Of a stretch of 64,000 bases of DNA, positions 16,885 through 26,011 are shown one piece after another; within the stretch, counting starts at the first letter, position 1; every line of letters begins with the position of its first letter. The stretch is from Bacillota bacterium (GTDB lineage: Bacteria > Bacillota > Clostridia > Peptostreptococcales > Anaerovoracaceae): the NCBI GenBank assembly GCA_030536355.1, contig JAUNQD010000003.1, positions 1 to 64,000 on the forward strand, written 5' to 3'. Made by a program: the position numbers and the translations under genes. The notes under the pieces are model-generated. The model had not been told where the DNA came from and did no database searches. It saw only the letters and a program-made list of their open reading frames with translations.

Positions 16885-18081
16885 GTGGAAAAAGAAAAAG
16901 AAATACGCGGAAACGAAAATCAGGCAGTAACTGAAGTTATGAGTGAAGAGACTAAGCAGCAGCTGATAAAGGATCTGACAGAAAAAGCTTCACGCGGCAA
17001 CAAGATGTCATTATCATACACTGACATTTCCAACAGACTTGGAGATGTGGAACTGGATAAAGACCAGATGGAAGATTTATATGAAGCTCTTATGGGAAAA
17101 GGAATAGAGGTCGTACTTGAACACGAACCTGATGATCTTGACCTTATCCAGCTTGAAAATGAAGATGTTGACGATCCGGAAGTTGATGCTGTAATTGCAG
17201 AAAACCCTGATGCCAAGGAAATCGATCTTGAAGCAACCATCTCCAAGAATATAGCTGTAGATGATCCTGTAAGAATGTATCTCAAGGAAATAGGTAAAGT
17301 TCCTTTGCTTACAGCTGAAGAAGAAAAAGAACTGGCAAAAAGGATGGAAGCAGGAGATGAAGCTGCTAAACAGAAGCTTTGTGAAGCAAATCTGAGATTG
17401 GTTGTAAGTATTGCCAAGAAATACGTTGGAAGAGGAATGCTCTTCCTCGACTTGATCCAGGAAGGAAACTTGGGTCTGATCAAAGCTGTAGATAAATTTG
17501 ACTGGGAAAGAGGATTCAAGTTCAGTACTTATGCTACATGGTGGATCAGACAAGCTATCACAAGATCCATTGCAGACCAAGCTAGAACCATCAGAATCCC
17601 TGTTCACATGGTTGAAACCATCAATAAGCTAATAAGAGTATCGAGACAGCTCCTTCAGGAAGAAGGAAGAGAGCCTACCCCGGATGAAATAGCTGCAGAA
17701 ATGGGTATATCTGTAGAAAAGGTGAGAGAGATCCTCAAGATCGCACAAGAACCTGTTTCTCTCGAAACACCTATCGGAGAAGAAGAAGACAGCCATCTGG
17801 GAGACTTTATTCCTGACGAAGACGCACCTGCTCCTGCAGAAGCAGCTGCATTTTCCATGCTGAAAGAACAGTTGGTGGATGTTCTGGGAACCCTTACAGA
17901 AAGAGAACAGAAAGTACTCAAGTTGAGATTTGGCCTTGAGGACGGCAGAGCTCGCACCCTTGAAGAAGTAGGTAAGAAGTTCGACGTTACAAGAGAAAGA
18001 ATCAGACAGATAGAAGCTAAGGCTCTCAGAAAACTGAGACATCCAACCAGAAGTAAGAAGCTGAAGGATTACTTGGAGTAA
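16885..18081 (+). CDS. rpoD: Primary sigma factor RpoD (SigA)
   Basis: Housekeeping sigma factor. 398 residues: acidic N-terminal region 1.1 (up to about 120), region 1.2 near 128, region 2 ([32 protein letters not shown]) for -10 recognition and melting, region 3 ([14 protein letters not shown]) and region 4.2 ([20 protein letters not shown]) for -35 recognition. GTG start behind GAGGAAG. Cotranscribed with dnaG; trmK follows after four bases. Confidence 0.98.
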   Translation: MEKEKEIRGNENQAVTEVMSEETKQQLIKDLTEKASRGNKMSLSYTDISNRLGDVELDKDQMEDLYEALMGKGIEVVLEHEPDDLDLIQLENEDVDDPEVDAVIAENPDAKEIDLEATISKNIAVDDPVRMYLKEIGKVPLLTAEEEKELAKRMEAGDEAAKQKLCEANLRLVVSIAKKYVGRGMLFLDLIQEGNLGLIKAVDKFDWERGFKFSTYATWWIRQAITRSIADQARTIRIPVHMVETINKLIRVSRQLLQEEGREPTPDEIAAEMGISVEKVREILKIAQEPVSLETPIGEEEDSHLGDFIPDEDAPAPAEAAAFSMLKEQLVDVLGTLTEREQKVLKLRFGLEDGRARTLEEVGKKFDVTRERIRQIEAKALRKLRHPTRSKKLKDYLE

Positions 18082-18085
18082 AAAT

Positions 18086-18835
18086 ATGATCAAACTGAGC
18101 GACAGATTACAATTGATCGCCAACAGAATAAATGAAAAAGAAACCATGGCCGATATTGGGACCGACCATGGTTTTTTACCAATATATCTTAAATTATCCG
18201 GTAAAAGCCCTAAGGTGGTGATGTGCGATGTCAGCATACCATCTTTGCAAAAAGCTAAAGATAATGCGGATCTGTATGCAGCAAGTGAAAATGGGATGTA
18301 TTTCAGAGCTGGAGACGGGCTTCAAGTTTTGGAAAATGGTGAAGTAAATACCGTTGTGATAGCCGGTATGGGCGGCAAGCTTATCAGGGATATCATGGCC
18401 CATGATCTTGACCATACTCGTTCATTCAAAAAATTTATCTTACAGCCGCGTATAGGACAGGGACATTTGAGAAAGTGGCTCATCGAAAATGGGTTTAGAA
18501 TTGTGTCTGAAGATGTGGTGATCGAGGGCGACTACATACCTGAGATAATAACAGCCATATCTCCGGGAAACATCGTTGAAAATGATATGACTTGTGTTAT
18601 ATCTAATGTGTTTGATGGTGATTCCCTGATTTGGAAGATACCGCCTTGGATCATCGATGCAGGAGGTCCGGTCGGAGATTTTCTCGATAGAAATATAAGC
18701 CTTCACGAAGAAAAGCTTAATAATGTTAGGAAAGCTAAAAAGAGAAATATAGAACTTGAAGAAGGTATAGGTAAAGATATAGAGTATCTGAAAAAACTTC
18801 GAAAGGAGTGGGAAGATGGAAAACATATTCGTTAA
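18086..18835 (+). CDS. trmK: tRNA (adenine(22)-N1)-methyltransferase
   Basis: Methylates A22 of tRNA using S-adenosylmethionine. 249 residues; the SAM-binding motif is MADIGTDHGFLPIYL at 21-35, with VVIAGMGGKLI near 91 as the conserved catalytic-site loop of the TrmK/YqfN family. The C-terminal coiled helices (LHEEKLNNVRKAKKRNIEL) are normal for the family. It begins four bases after rpoD and overlaps the Nif3-like gene by 20 bases, matching the rpoD-yqfN-yqfO order of Bacillus. Confidence 0.94.
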   Translation: MIKLSDRLQLIANRINEKETMADIGTDHGFLPIYLKLSGKSPKVVMCDVSIPSLQKAKDNADLYAASENGMYFRAGDGLQVLENGEVNTVVIAGMGGKLIRDIMAHDLDHTRSFKKFILQPRIGQGHLRKWLIENGFRIVSEDVVIEGDYIPEIITAISPGNIVENDMTCVISNVFDGDSLIWKIPPWIIDAGGPVGDFLDRNISLHEEKLNNVRKAKKRNIELEEGIGKDIEYLKKLRKEWEDGKHIR

Positions 18836-19670
18836 GAGCAATGATACGTACAAAGTCGGTGATATAGTAGCCGTTATTGAGAAATCGGTGCCACTGGCGC
18901 TTCAGGAAGAATGGGACAACAGCGGTCTTATTATCGGTTTCGAAGATAATAAGGTAAATACTATCCTTACTTGCCTTGAAATAGATGATAAAGTATTAAA
19001 AGAAGCCAAAGATATCGGTGCAGATATGATAATCACACATCATCCATTGATTTTTGGCGGCATTAATTCGTTAAATGATGGTAATTACAAAGATGCTGTC
19101 ATAATGGATATCATTTCATCAGGTATTTCTGTATATTCATGTCATACACCTTTTGATAAGGTGAAAGGTGGTAATAATGACATTTTGATGGCATTGCTGG
19201 AACTCCAATCTGTTAAAAATTTGTGCGGACAAGATGTGGTTTCGGCTGCTAAGATGATAGATCGCCATGAAGAAGCCGATATAGGAAGAACCGGGGAGCT
19301 TAAAGAAATGATGCTTTTCAGGGATGTTATCGGATTGGTGGCTGATAAGCTGGATATGAGTATAAGACAGATCCATGCGGCAGGAGATCTTGATAAGATG
19401 ATTTCTAAAATTGGATGCTGCAGTGGTGCCGGTTCGGATCTGGCACATCTGGCGGCAGGCTGCGGATGTCAATTGTTTATAACAGGGGATGTTAAGTATC
19501 ATGAAGCGCAGGATGTTGTTCAAGCAGGACTATGTATCATCGATGCGGGTCATTACGGCACGGAAAAGTTCTTTGGTAAAGCCATGAAGGATATGCTTGA
19601 TAAGAAGCTTGATAACAAGGTATCGGTCGTTGCTTCGGAAGTTGTGTTGGATCCGTTTGTGGTGCTGTAG
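18816..19670 (+). CDS. Nif3-like dinuclear metal centre protein
   Basis: 284 residues, the short Nif3/YqfO form without the central insertion seen in Bacillus YqfO. Metal ligands: THHPLIFGG (His75, His76), SVYSCHTPFD (His in the third ligand region) and DAGHYGTE with a terminal glutamate. The biochemical role is unresolved; GTP cyclohydrolase type 1 labels on this family are doubtful. GGAGTGG lies within the end of trmK, so the two are coupled. Confidence 0.92.
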   Translation: MENIFVKSNDTYKVGDIVAVIEKSVPLALQEEWDNSGLIIGFEDNKVNTILTCLEIDDKVLKEAKDIGADMIITHHPLIFGGINSLNDGNYKDAVIMDIISSGISVYSCHTPFDKVKGGNNDILMALLELQSVKNLCGQDVVSAAKMIDRHEEADIGRTGELKEMMLFRDVIGLVADKLDMSIRQIHAAGDLDKMISKIGCCSGAGSDLAHLAAGCGCQLFITGDVKYHEAQDVVQAGLCIIDAGHYGTEKFFGKAMKDMLDKKLDNKVSVVASEVVLDPFVVL

Positions 19671-19702
19671 GTATAGGTTCGAATATCAATATATACATAA
19701 AT

Positions 19703-19730
19703 AAAAAAGCTGGTCTATTGACCAGCTTCT
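19703..19730 (-). terminator. Terminator after tRNA-Leu (minus strand)
   Basis: A nine-pair perfect stem (19707-19715 with 19720-19728) and, read on the minus strand, a following TTTTTTATTTA. It may also end the Nif3-like gene on the plus strand. Confidence 0.85.
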
Positions 19731-19735
19731 TTATT

Positions 19736-19823
19736 TGGTGCGGATAAGAGGATTCGAACCTCCACGTCGTCAACCAACACACGGACCTGAACCGTGCGCG
19801 TCTGCCAATTCCGCCATATCCGC
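19736..19823 (-). tRNA. tRNA-Leu (anticodon CAG)
   Basis: 88 bases including an encoded CCA. The acceptor stem is GCGGATA/TATCCGC with discriminator A. The anticodon loop TTCAGGT is enclosed by CACGG/CCGTG, giving anticodon CAG. The long variable arm and GGTTCGAATCC T-arm are typical of class II leucine tRNA. It decodes CTG, the favoured leucine codon of the highly expressed genes in this window. Confidence 0.95.
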
Positions 19824-19917
19824 ACATCAGCATCGCTTTGTTCACGCGACTTTTTTATTATACATCATTTGAGAATAAATGCAAGTACAAATTTGATTTT
19901 TTTAAAAATATTTTTTG

Positions 19918-20262
19918 GGCAAGACATAAGCCGGGTTCTGTATTAGACGATCATCTATCTCGACTTACCGTTACCGGCAAGCTCCAGCCACCTACCTCCC
20001 GGGCAGCGACGGGCAGCCGCTTTTTGTGCCCTATTTGGTGTTGCTCCGGATGGGGTTTACACGAGAAATATGTTACCATATCTCCCTGTGAGCTCTTACC
20101 TCACAATTTCAACCTTACCACGGCATTATCCGTTTCGGCGGAATGTTTCTGTTGCACTTTCCCTATAGTTACCTACGCCGGACGTTATCCGGCATCCTTG
20201 CCCTATGGAGCCCGGACTTTCCTCATACATCCCGAAGATGTACGCGATCGTCTGTCTTACCC
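19918..20262 (-). ncRNA. rnpB: RNase P RNA, A type
   Basis: Catalytic RNA of RNase P, which trims the 5' leader of tRNAs. Read on the minus strand it contains GAGGAAAGTCCGGGCTCC near the 5' end (conserved CR-I/P4 region) and ACAGAACCCGGCTTATGTCT at the 3' end, the invariant closing P4/P1 strand. GGGTAAGACAGACGATCG and the 3' segment mark approximate ends; the exact limits are estimated. An open frame on the plus strand here is accidental. Confidence 0.93.
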
Positions 20263-20344
20263 AAATAATATACGATTTAAGTCAATTGTTTATATCACAA
20301 ATATGATCTTTTGTAAACTAATTTGTTTATTTCATGCCTAAATA

Positions 20345-20373
20345 TTGATTAAGACTGATAAAAATGTTATAAA
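20345..20373 (+). promoter_or_regulatory. Predicted promoter of the polysaccharide deacetylase gene
   Basis: TTGATT at 20345-20350 and TATAAA at 20368-20373 with a 17-base spacer. Confidence 0.5.
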
Positions 20374-20392
20374 ATTTAAGGACGTTAAAATC

Positions 20393-20422
20393 ATGGAATG
20401 TTTATTTAAAACCAATTTATGA
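20393..20422 (+). CDS. Possible nine-codon leader peptide overlapping the deacetylase start
   Basis: AAGGA at 20378-20382 is ten bases before an ATG that opens a nine-codon frame, MECLFKTNL, whose TGA overlaps the ATG of the deacetylase gene (ATGA). The deacetylase itself has no Shine-Dalgarno, so coupled re-initiation would explain its translation. Seen in sequence; function is inference. Confidence 0.35.
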   Translation: MECLFKTNL

Positions 20423-21837
20423 AACAGAATTATAAGTCACTTGAAAACAATAGTTTTAAAACAAACAGAGCTCTATTTATAGCATTTGTTGCAGCTGCTA
20501 TCGTAACATATGTGATATGGACCATGTCTCAGACAACCACTGATACATATAATGATGAAGAGGAGTTTATAAAGTATGCAGATGGACAGTTTGAGATGAG
20601 TCAGAGCTTTCAGATGACAGGCGTGGAACGTACCGAGTATGAGTATGGAGAGCCGATTTCTTATGCTGTAGATTATGCTTCATGTGATTATGACAATGTC
20701 GCAGCATTTAGAGATATTCAAATAGAAAACATGAAAACTTCTTATAGCGAAAGTATCGATCCTGAAGATGATCAACAGAAGGCACTCCTTCTTAAGACAG
20801 GCGTAACTTCAACTGAAATGGACGCAGTAAATCTTATGATATTTGAAAGAAGGACTGCTGAGGTAGAGGAAGATATGACAACTGTATATAAGAATATGCA
20901 TACATATCAGTTCTCAACTAAAACGGGAGATCAGCTTGTCCCTGAGCAAATTTTCAAACCTGATTACAAGGAACATTGTTCGGAATATTTCTATGATTAT
21001 TTCAGTGAGAATTATGATAAGGATCAGCTGTCTAAAGCTTGGAAAACTTATATTAAACCAAATGAAGATAATTTCAATGAATTCATTATAACAGATGCAG
21101 GTATTTCATTCTTCTTTGATGAAGGAACAGTTTTGGAAAAATCTGAAGGGATAGTATATGTCGGCATAGCGAAAGCCCTTGCAGATGACATCTTGAGAAA
21201 AAAAATAATACATAGATACATCGATCCTAATAAGCCGATGGTGGCACTTACTTATGATGATGGTCCCGGACTTGTGTCTGAAGACAGGATATTGAACTGT
21301 TTAGATAGTTATGGTGCGGTAGCAACATTCTTCTATCAAGGAACTTTCATCAGCGGCAGAGAAGATAAAATCGCCAGAGCCAAAGAACTGGGCTGTGAAT
21401 TGGGAAACCATACATGGAGCCATCCTGTGCTTACAAGTCTGAATGATGCAGAGCTTAACGCACAAGTTGTCAATACAAATGAAGCCATAAAAGCTGCATG
21501 TGGTAAATATCCTACTGTATTCAGACCTAGTTACGGTGAATCAAATGATAAAGTCCATGCAGCATTTGGGCTGCCGGTTATATTATGGACTGTAGATACT
21601 CTTGACTGGGAAAGCAGGGATGGCAAAAAAATATTTGATCATGTTACTAGTCAAGGAAATTTAGACGGTAAAATAATACTAATGCATTCGATCCATGATG
21701 CAACTGCAGATGCAACAGAAAAAATGATCCCATGGCTCAAAGCTCAGGGTTACCAGCTCGTAACAGTATCAGAACTTATCAAATACAAAACAGGTGCTGA
21801 TCCTGTACCGGGAAAAGTATATAGAACCTTTGAATAA
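20419..21837 (+). CDS. Membrane-anchored polysaccharide deacetylase (PdaC-like)
   Basis: 472 residues. A single N-terminal membrane helix near 18-34 is followed by an extracytoplasmic domain resembling the DUF4163/DUF3298 (RsiV-like) module to about 260, then a NodB deacetylase domain. NodB motifs are intact: TYDDGP (catalytic Asp pair), NHTWSHP (metal histidines), RPSYGE, WTVDTLDW and ILMHSIH. This order and length match Bacillus PdaC, which deacetylates peptidoglycan MurNAc and affects lysozyme resistance. The ATG has no good ribosome binding site, but a short upstream frame overlaps it. Confidence 0.88.
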   Translation: MKQNYKSLENNSFKTNRALFIAFVAAAIVTYVIWTMSQTTTDTYNDEEEFIKYADGQFEMSQSFQMTGVERTEYEYGEPISYAVDYASCDYDNVAAFRDIQIENMKTSYSESIDPEDDQQKALLLKTGVTSTEMDAVNLMIFERRTAEVEEDMTTVYKNMHTYQFSTKTGDQLVPEQIFKPDYKEHCSEYFYDYFSENYDKDQLSKAWKTYIKPNEDNFNEFIITDAGISFFFDEGTVLEKSEGIVYVGIAKALADDILRKKIIHRYIDPNKPMVALTYDDGPGLVSEDRILNCLDSYGAVATFFYQGTFISGREDKIARAKELGCELGNHTWSHPVLTSLNDAELNAQVVNTNEAIKAACGKYPTVFRPSYGESNDKVHAAFGLPVILWTVDTLDWESRDGKKIFDHVTSQGNLDGKIILMHSIHDATADATEKMIPWLKAQGYQLVTVSELIKYKTGADPVPGKVYRTFE

Positions 21838-21842
21838 ACTTC

Positions 21843-21871
21843 TTGTTTTATATAGACTTATATGGTATAGT
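21843..21871 (+). promoter_or_regulatory. Predicted promoter of the Rrf2 regulator
   Basis: TTGTTT at 21843-21848 and TATAGT at 21866-21871 with a 17-base spacer, about 34 bases before the gene. The A/T-rich dyad-like core could also be an Rrf2 operator. Confidence 0.5.
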
Positions 21872-21904
21872 TAAGTAAATCAATTCCCCGAAAGGAGAAA
21901 AACT

Positions 21905-22297
21905 ATGCTCATAACAAGAAGAAGCGACTACGCCATGAGAATATGCAGAGTTCTTAGAGACGGCAAAGTACACAATGTAAGAGAAATCTGCGAAAAAGAA
22001 GATATCCCGAAGGCTTTTGCATATAAAATATTGAGAGAGCTGGAAATGGCCGACTTGGTAAAATCAGAAAGAGGGAACCAGGGAGGGTATTATCTGGAGA
22101 AATCTCTTGAAGAGCTTACTTTATATGATGTAGTAAGCATTACAGAGGGGGATCTTGCAATACTTCATTGCATGAAAGAAGACTGTGAAAGAAATCCATC
22201 GGACATGCCTTGCAAGGTACATATGGAGATCGAGAGAATACAGGACATTTTAATAGACGAAATGAAGAAAAAAACAATAGCAGATATCATGGGGTAG
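21905..22297 (+). CDS. Rrf2 family transcriptional regulator
   Basis: 130 residues: an N-terminal winged helix (ITRRSDYAMRICRVL, then ICEKEDIPKAFAYKILREL as the recognition helix and GNQGGYYL as the wing) and a C-terminal segment with Cys89, Cys94 and Cys103 in the spacing used by IscR/NsrR-type Fe-S sensors. It may therefore sense Fe-S status, redox or NO. The isc genes are not adjacent (44.9 kb), so the target is unknown. AAAGGAG precedes the ATG. Single-gene unit with a strong terminator. Confidence 0.9.
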   Translation: MLITRRSDYAMRICRVLRDGKVHNVREICEKEDIPKAFAYKILRELEMADLVKSERGNQGGYYLEKSLEELTLYDVVSITEGDLAILHCMKEDCERNPSDMPCKVHMEIERIQDILIDEMKKKTIADIMG

Positions 22298-22319
22298 TGA
22301 TATCTGCTTCTGCTTTTTT
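22279..22319 (+). terminator. Terminator of the Rrf2 gene
   Basis: An eleven-pair perfect stem (22279-22289 with 22298-22308) whose left arm lies inside the end of the gene, followed by TTCTGCTTTTTT. Confidence 0.85.
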
Positions 22320-22331
22320 GATATATTTGGT

Positions 22332-23222
22332 TTACTGCGATAGTTTTTCTATCGCTTTTTTCATGTCATCGGGTATTGGTGCCTCGAAGGTGACTTTTTC
22401 TTTAGTCATCGGATGTGTAAAGGTCAGCTTGGCGGCATGAAGAGCTTGTCTGTCTATGAGTAAGGGGTTTAATCCTTCATAGAGCCAGTCACCTAATACA
22501 GGATGACCTATATGGGACATATGTACTCTTATCTGATGAGTCCTGCCTGTTTCAAGCAATAATTCAACAAGACTGTACCCATTATATCGATCAATGACTT
22601 TATAATGAGTGACAGAAGGGGCACCATCTTCCATGACACCGCGTCTCACATGGTCAGGATCAGGTCTTCCTATAGGAAGGTCTATTGTTCCTTCGTCAGA
22701 TTCAACGATTCCTTTAACTACTGCCATGTATCTTTTTTCTACAGTGTTTTCTTTCATCTGTTTTGTGTAATCATTCTGAGTGTAGGAATTCTTAGCGACT
22801 ACCAAAAGCCCGGAAGTATCCATATCGAGACGATTTACAAAACGTATCTTGAACGGTTTACCTGTCTGCTCCATGTAATACATGAGGGCATTGGCGACGG
22901 TCCCTGTAGGATGTCCCTTAGTAGGATGGACGATGAGTCCCGGCTGTTTATTTATGATCATAAGATCATCATCTTCATAAACGATATCCAGAGGGATGTT
23001 CTGTGGCTCGAATCCACTGGTCTCATCGGGAAGGGTGATCCTTATTTCAGAACCGACTGGAGGCTTTTTCCAGCCGGGTGTTGATACTCCGTCTACCATG
23101 ACCAGCTTCTCGCGCTTTATCCTGTTTCTGAGTCTCGCAGAAAAATCAAAATGCTCTCGCATTATCTCCCTGAGTTCAAGACCTTCATCTTCAGTTGTGA
23201 CTTTATGATAAAATTCAGTCAT
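22332..23222 (-). CDS. RluD-type 23S rRNA pseudouridine synthase
   Basis: 296 residues: an N-terminal S4-like domain (LRNRIKREKLVMVDG) followed by the RluA/RluD catalytic domain. The catalytic aspartate is Asp133 in RFVNRLDMDTSGLLV, and GRTHQIRVHM near 235 is the conserved C-terminal motif. The modified uridine cannot be told from sequence. It is the last gene of a minus-strand run pepF-nadK-rluD. Confidence 0.92.
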   Translation of the reverse strand: MTEFYHKVTTEDEGLELREIMREHFDFSARLRNRIKREKLVMVDGVSTPGWKKPPVGSEIRITLPDETSGFEPQNIPLDIVYEDDDLMIINKQPGLIVHPTKGHPTGTVANALMYYMEQTGKPFKIRFVNRLDMDTSGLLVVAKNSYTQNDYTKQMKENTVEKRYMAVVKGIVESDEGTIDLPIGRPDPDHVRRGVMEDGAPSVTHYKVIDRYNGYSLVELLLETGRTHQIRVHMSHIGHPVLGDWLYEGLNPLLIDRQALHAAKLTFTHPMTKEKVTFEAPIPDDMKKAIEKLSQ

Positions 23223-23251
23223 TATCTTATATGCCTTTCATAATTGATGGA

Positions 23252-24058
23252 TCAAAGGAACTTTGTTTTAACCTTGTTCCAGAAGTCATAATCCTTTAAT
23301 CTGAGTAGTTTTACACACGTATCGGACATTTTTACCTTGATATCAGTTACATCAGTATAAATCGTTTCTATACCGTCATTGATGATAGCTATCCTGTTTT
23401 CATATTGTTTTTCAGGAACGACTCCCAGGGACAATTCCGCAGGAAGCAGGATACTTGATGTGAATGAGCGGTATGCCGTAGTATTCATTGGAGCAATAGG
23501 AGTTACCTGAAGCAGTTTGATCCTTGGGTCTACTATGGAGCCGCCTAGAGAGTAGTTATATGCAGTACTTCCGGCAGGTGTTGCGATCAGTATACCGTCT
23601 CCGCTGAATTTTTCGATTGGCATATCATCGATGGAGATATATAGATGTATGGTATATGAAGGACGTCCTTCGATAACGATCTCATTAAGACCAACATGAT
23701 CATATTTATGACCATCTTTAGTTGTGATGGTCGCCATAACTGTGTTGAGTTCCTGGATACTGTACTGATGATTCTCATAATCATTTATGAATCTGTCTAG
23801 ATCTTCGGGGCGAACCTCCTGGAAAAACCCCAGATGTCCTGTGTTTATACCTATTACGGGACATTGAGGAAAGTCACATGAATGTATTGCCTTCAGAAGG
23901 GCACCGTCACCACCGATGCAAATTATAAGCTCTGCATCCTTGGAGAATTCACTAGTTACAGCATAACCGCGTTCAGAGAGCTTTTTAGTAAGCTCTGTTT
24001 TTGTGTCCAGCGATATATTGGTATTGTTTGTAAATATATTGACTAATTTCTTGTTCAT
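23252..24058 (-). CDS. nadK: NAD kinase
   Basis: Phosphorylates NAD to NADP using ATP or polyphosphate. 268 residues with GGDGALLKAIH at 49-59 (GGDG motif), GINTGHLGF near 75, NEIVIEG near 128 and PAGSTAYNYSLGGSIVDP near 165. GGAG is six bases before the ATG. It is flanked by pepF (28 bases upstream) and the pseudouridine synthase (29 bases downstream) on the same strand. Confidence 0.95.
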   Translation of the reverse strand: MNKKLVNIFTNNTNISLDTKTELTKKLSERGYAVTSEFSKDAELIICIGGDGALLKAIHSCDFPQCPVIGINTGHLGFFQEVRPEDLDRFINDYENHQYSIQELNTVMATITTKDGHKYDHVGLNEIVIEGRPSYTIHLYISIDDMPIEKFSGDGILIATPAGSTAYNYSLGGSIVDPRIKLLQVTPIAPMNTTAYRSFTSSILLPAELSLGVVPEKQYENRIAIINDGIETIYTDVTDIKVKMSDTCVKLLRLKDYDFWNKVKTKFL

Positions 24059-24086
24059 TTTTTACTCCGTAGATCGATATCATGCA

Positions 24087-25892
24087 TCATCCAACAAGTT
24101 TTTCGAATTCAACGAGAAGAGCATTGAAAGTTTCCATAGCCTTTTCGATAGGTTCAGGTGTGCTCATATCTACGCCTGCGATCTTGAGAAGTTCAATAGG
24201 GTAGTCACTTTCTCCTGTCTTGAGGAATTCGATGTATTTATCTGCTGCAGGCTTGCCTTCTGACAATATCTTATTTGAGATAGCAGTCGCAGCGGAATAT
24301 CCTGTAGCATATTTGTAAACATAAAACGCATTGTAGAAGTGAGGTATACGGGCCCATTCATATTTGATGGTATCATCCTTTTCCACAGCAGGTCCATAGT
24401 ATTTGGCATTGAGTGCTTCATACTGTTCGCACATCCATTCGGCAGTGAGAACTTGACCTGCTTCGATCGCTTTATGAGTGATATCTTCAAATTCTGCGAA
24501 CATGGTCTGTCTGAAGAGAGTAGTTCTGAATTCTTCGAGATGGAGATTCAGCAGATACTTTCTCATTTCGATATCGTTATCCTTGCCGAGAAGATGCTGC
24601 ATAAGCAAACTTTCATTCACTGTTGATGCAACTTCAGCAGTGAATATGGAATGGCTGCCGTAGATATAAGGCTGCTCATCTCTAGTATATCTTGAGTGCA
24701 TGGAATGACCCATTTCATGGACGATGGTAAATACATCCTTTAATGTATCTGTGTAGTTGAGAAGGATGTAAGGGAAGCTGTCATAACTTCCGAAACTGTA
24801 AGCTCCGCTTGTCTTACCTTTGTTTTCATAAACATCGATCCAGCCTTCAGCAAGACCTGCATTCATCTTAGTGATATATTCCTCACCTAGAGGAGCAAGA
24901 CCTTCTCTCATCATGTCCAGAGCTTCCTCATAAGAGATAACAGTTTTAGGTAGTTCGATGAGAGGCACATACATATCGTACATGTACATCTTGTCTACAC
25001 CCAGCATCTTCTTTCTCAACTCAACATATCTATGCATAGCAGGGAGGTTATCATTAACTACAGAAATAAGGTTATCGTAAACCTCTCCCGGGATATTGTC
25101 TCCGGATAGTGCAGCTGCTCTTGCAGATTCGTATTTTCTTATCCTTGCACCTACGACATCTGTTTTAGTGTTGTAATTATATGTTGTTGCAATAGTATTG
25201 ATCAGATCCTTGTATGAATCATACATCGCATTATATGCAGCTTCTCTGACGTCTCGGTCATGGCTTTCCATGAATTTGATGTAGTTGCCGTGTGTTACCT
25301 CAACTTCATCGCCGTCTTCGTCCTTGATAGAAGCGAATTTGATATCAGCGTTGTTGAGCATTGTGAAGATATCGTTGGTAGCTTTTGTTATTTCGCTCAT
25401 CTGTGCCAATAAGTTTTCTTCTGCTTCTGTAAGTATATGTTCCTTTTGACGAAGTGTATCTTTAATGGCAAACTCATACTCCTTGAGTCCTTCGTTTTGT
25501 TCGATATATCCAAGTATGATATCGTCTGATGAAGCCAGTAGTTCAGGGGTGAAGAAGGACATCGAAGCTGATACGGCGGCAATAACAGCACCGCATTTAT
25601 CACTCATGGCCTGATATTTGCTTTCAGCATTGTTTTCGTCTCTTCTCATACGTGAATATACATAGATGTTTTCCAGCTTACGCCAAATGGCATCCCTGTC
25701 CTTATATGCTTTAAGAAGAATATCTGCACTTTGCGTGAGCTTGCCTGCAAACTCTTCGGCATAAGCGGAAGCCTGCACCTTTATATCTTCAAGATCCTTA
25801 TCTATGGTGGATTCGTCGGCTATCATAGCCTCTATATTCCATTTGTATTTCTTATCGATTTGATCCCTTGTTTTTAAATCTTTTGACCCCAT
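24087..25892 (-). CDS. pepF: Oligoendopeptidase F
   Basis: Cytosolic M3B zinc peptidase that degrades peptides of about 7-17 residues. 601 residues, the normal length. The zinc motif is HEMGHSMHSRYT near residue 390 (HExxH), with the third ligand in the following EVASTVNE helix. AGGAGG sits six bases before the ATG. First gene of the minus-strand trio with nadK and rluD; the 119-base gap to the divergent murI holds both promoters. Confidence 0.95.
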   Translation of the reverse strand: MGSKDLKTRDQIDKKYKWNIEAMIADESTIDKDLEDIKVQASAYAEEFAGKLTQSADILLKAYKDRDAIWRKLENIYVYSRMRRDENNAESKYQAMSDKCGAVIAAVSASMSFFTPELLASSDDIILGYIEQNEGLKEYEFAIKDTLRQKEHILTEAEENLLAQMSEITKATNDIFTMLNNADIKFASIKDEDGDEVEVTHGNYIKFMESHDRDVREAAYNAMYDSYKDLINTIATTYNYNTKTDVVGARIRKYESARAAALSGDNIPGEVYDNLISVVNDNLPAMHRYVELRKKMLGVDKMYMYDMYVPLIELPKTVISYEEALDMMREGLAPLGEEYITKMNAGLAEGWIDVYENKGKTSGAYSFGSYDSFPYILLNYTDTLKDVFTIVHEMGHSMHSRYTRDEQPYIYGSHSIFTAEVASTVNESLLMQHLLGKDNDIEMRKYLLNLHLEEFRTTLFRQTMFAEFEDITHKAIEAGQVLTAEWMCEQYEALNAKYYGPAVEKDDTIKYEWARIPHFYNAFYVYKYATGYSAATAISNKILSEGKPAADKYIEFLKTGESDYPIELLKIAGVDMSTPEPIEKAMETFNALLVEFEKLVG

Positions 25893-26011
25893 TATTTTAC
25901 CTCCTGATAATTTACTTTGAGCTGTTCTTATTGTATAATAATTTAGTTGTGTTGTGCAATATCAACATACAGATAATAGTATAACATAAAATTGAAAGGA
26001 TTATCATCTTT

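Noticed and set aside
19838-20341. 167-codon open frame on the plus strand
   Set aside because: It lies across the RNase P RNA gene on the opposite strand and has no start site.
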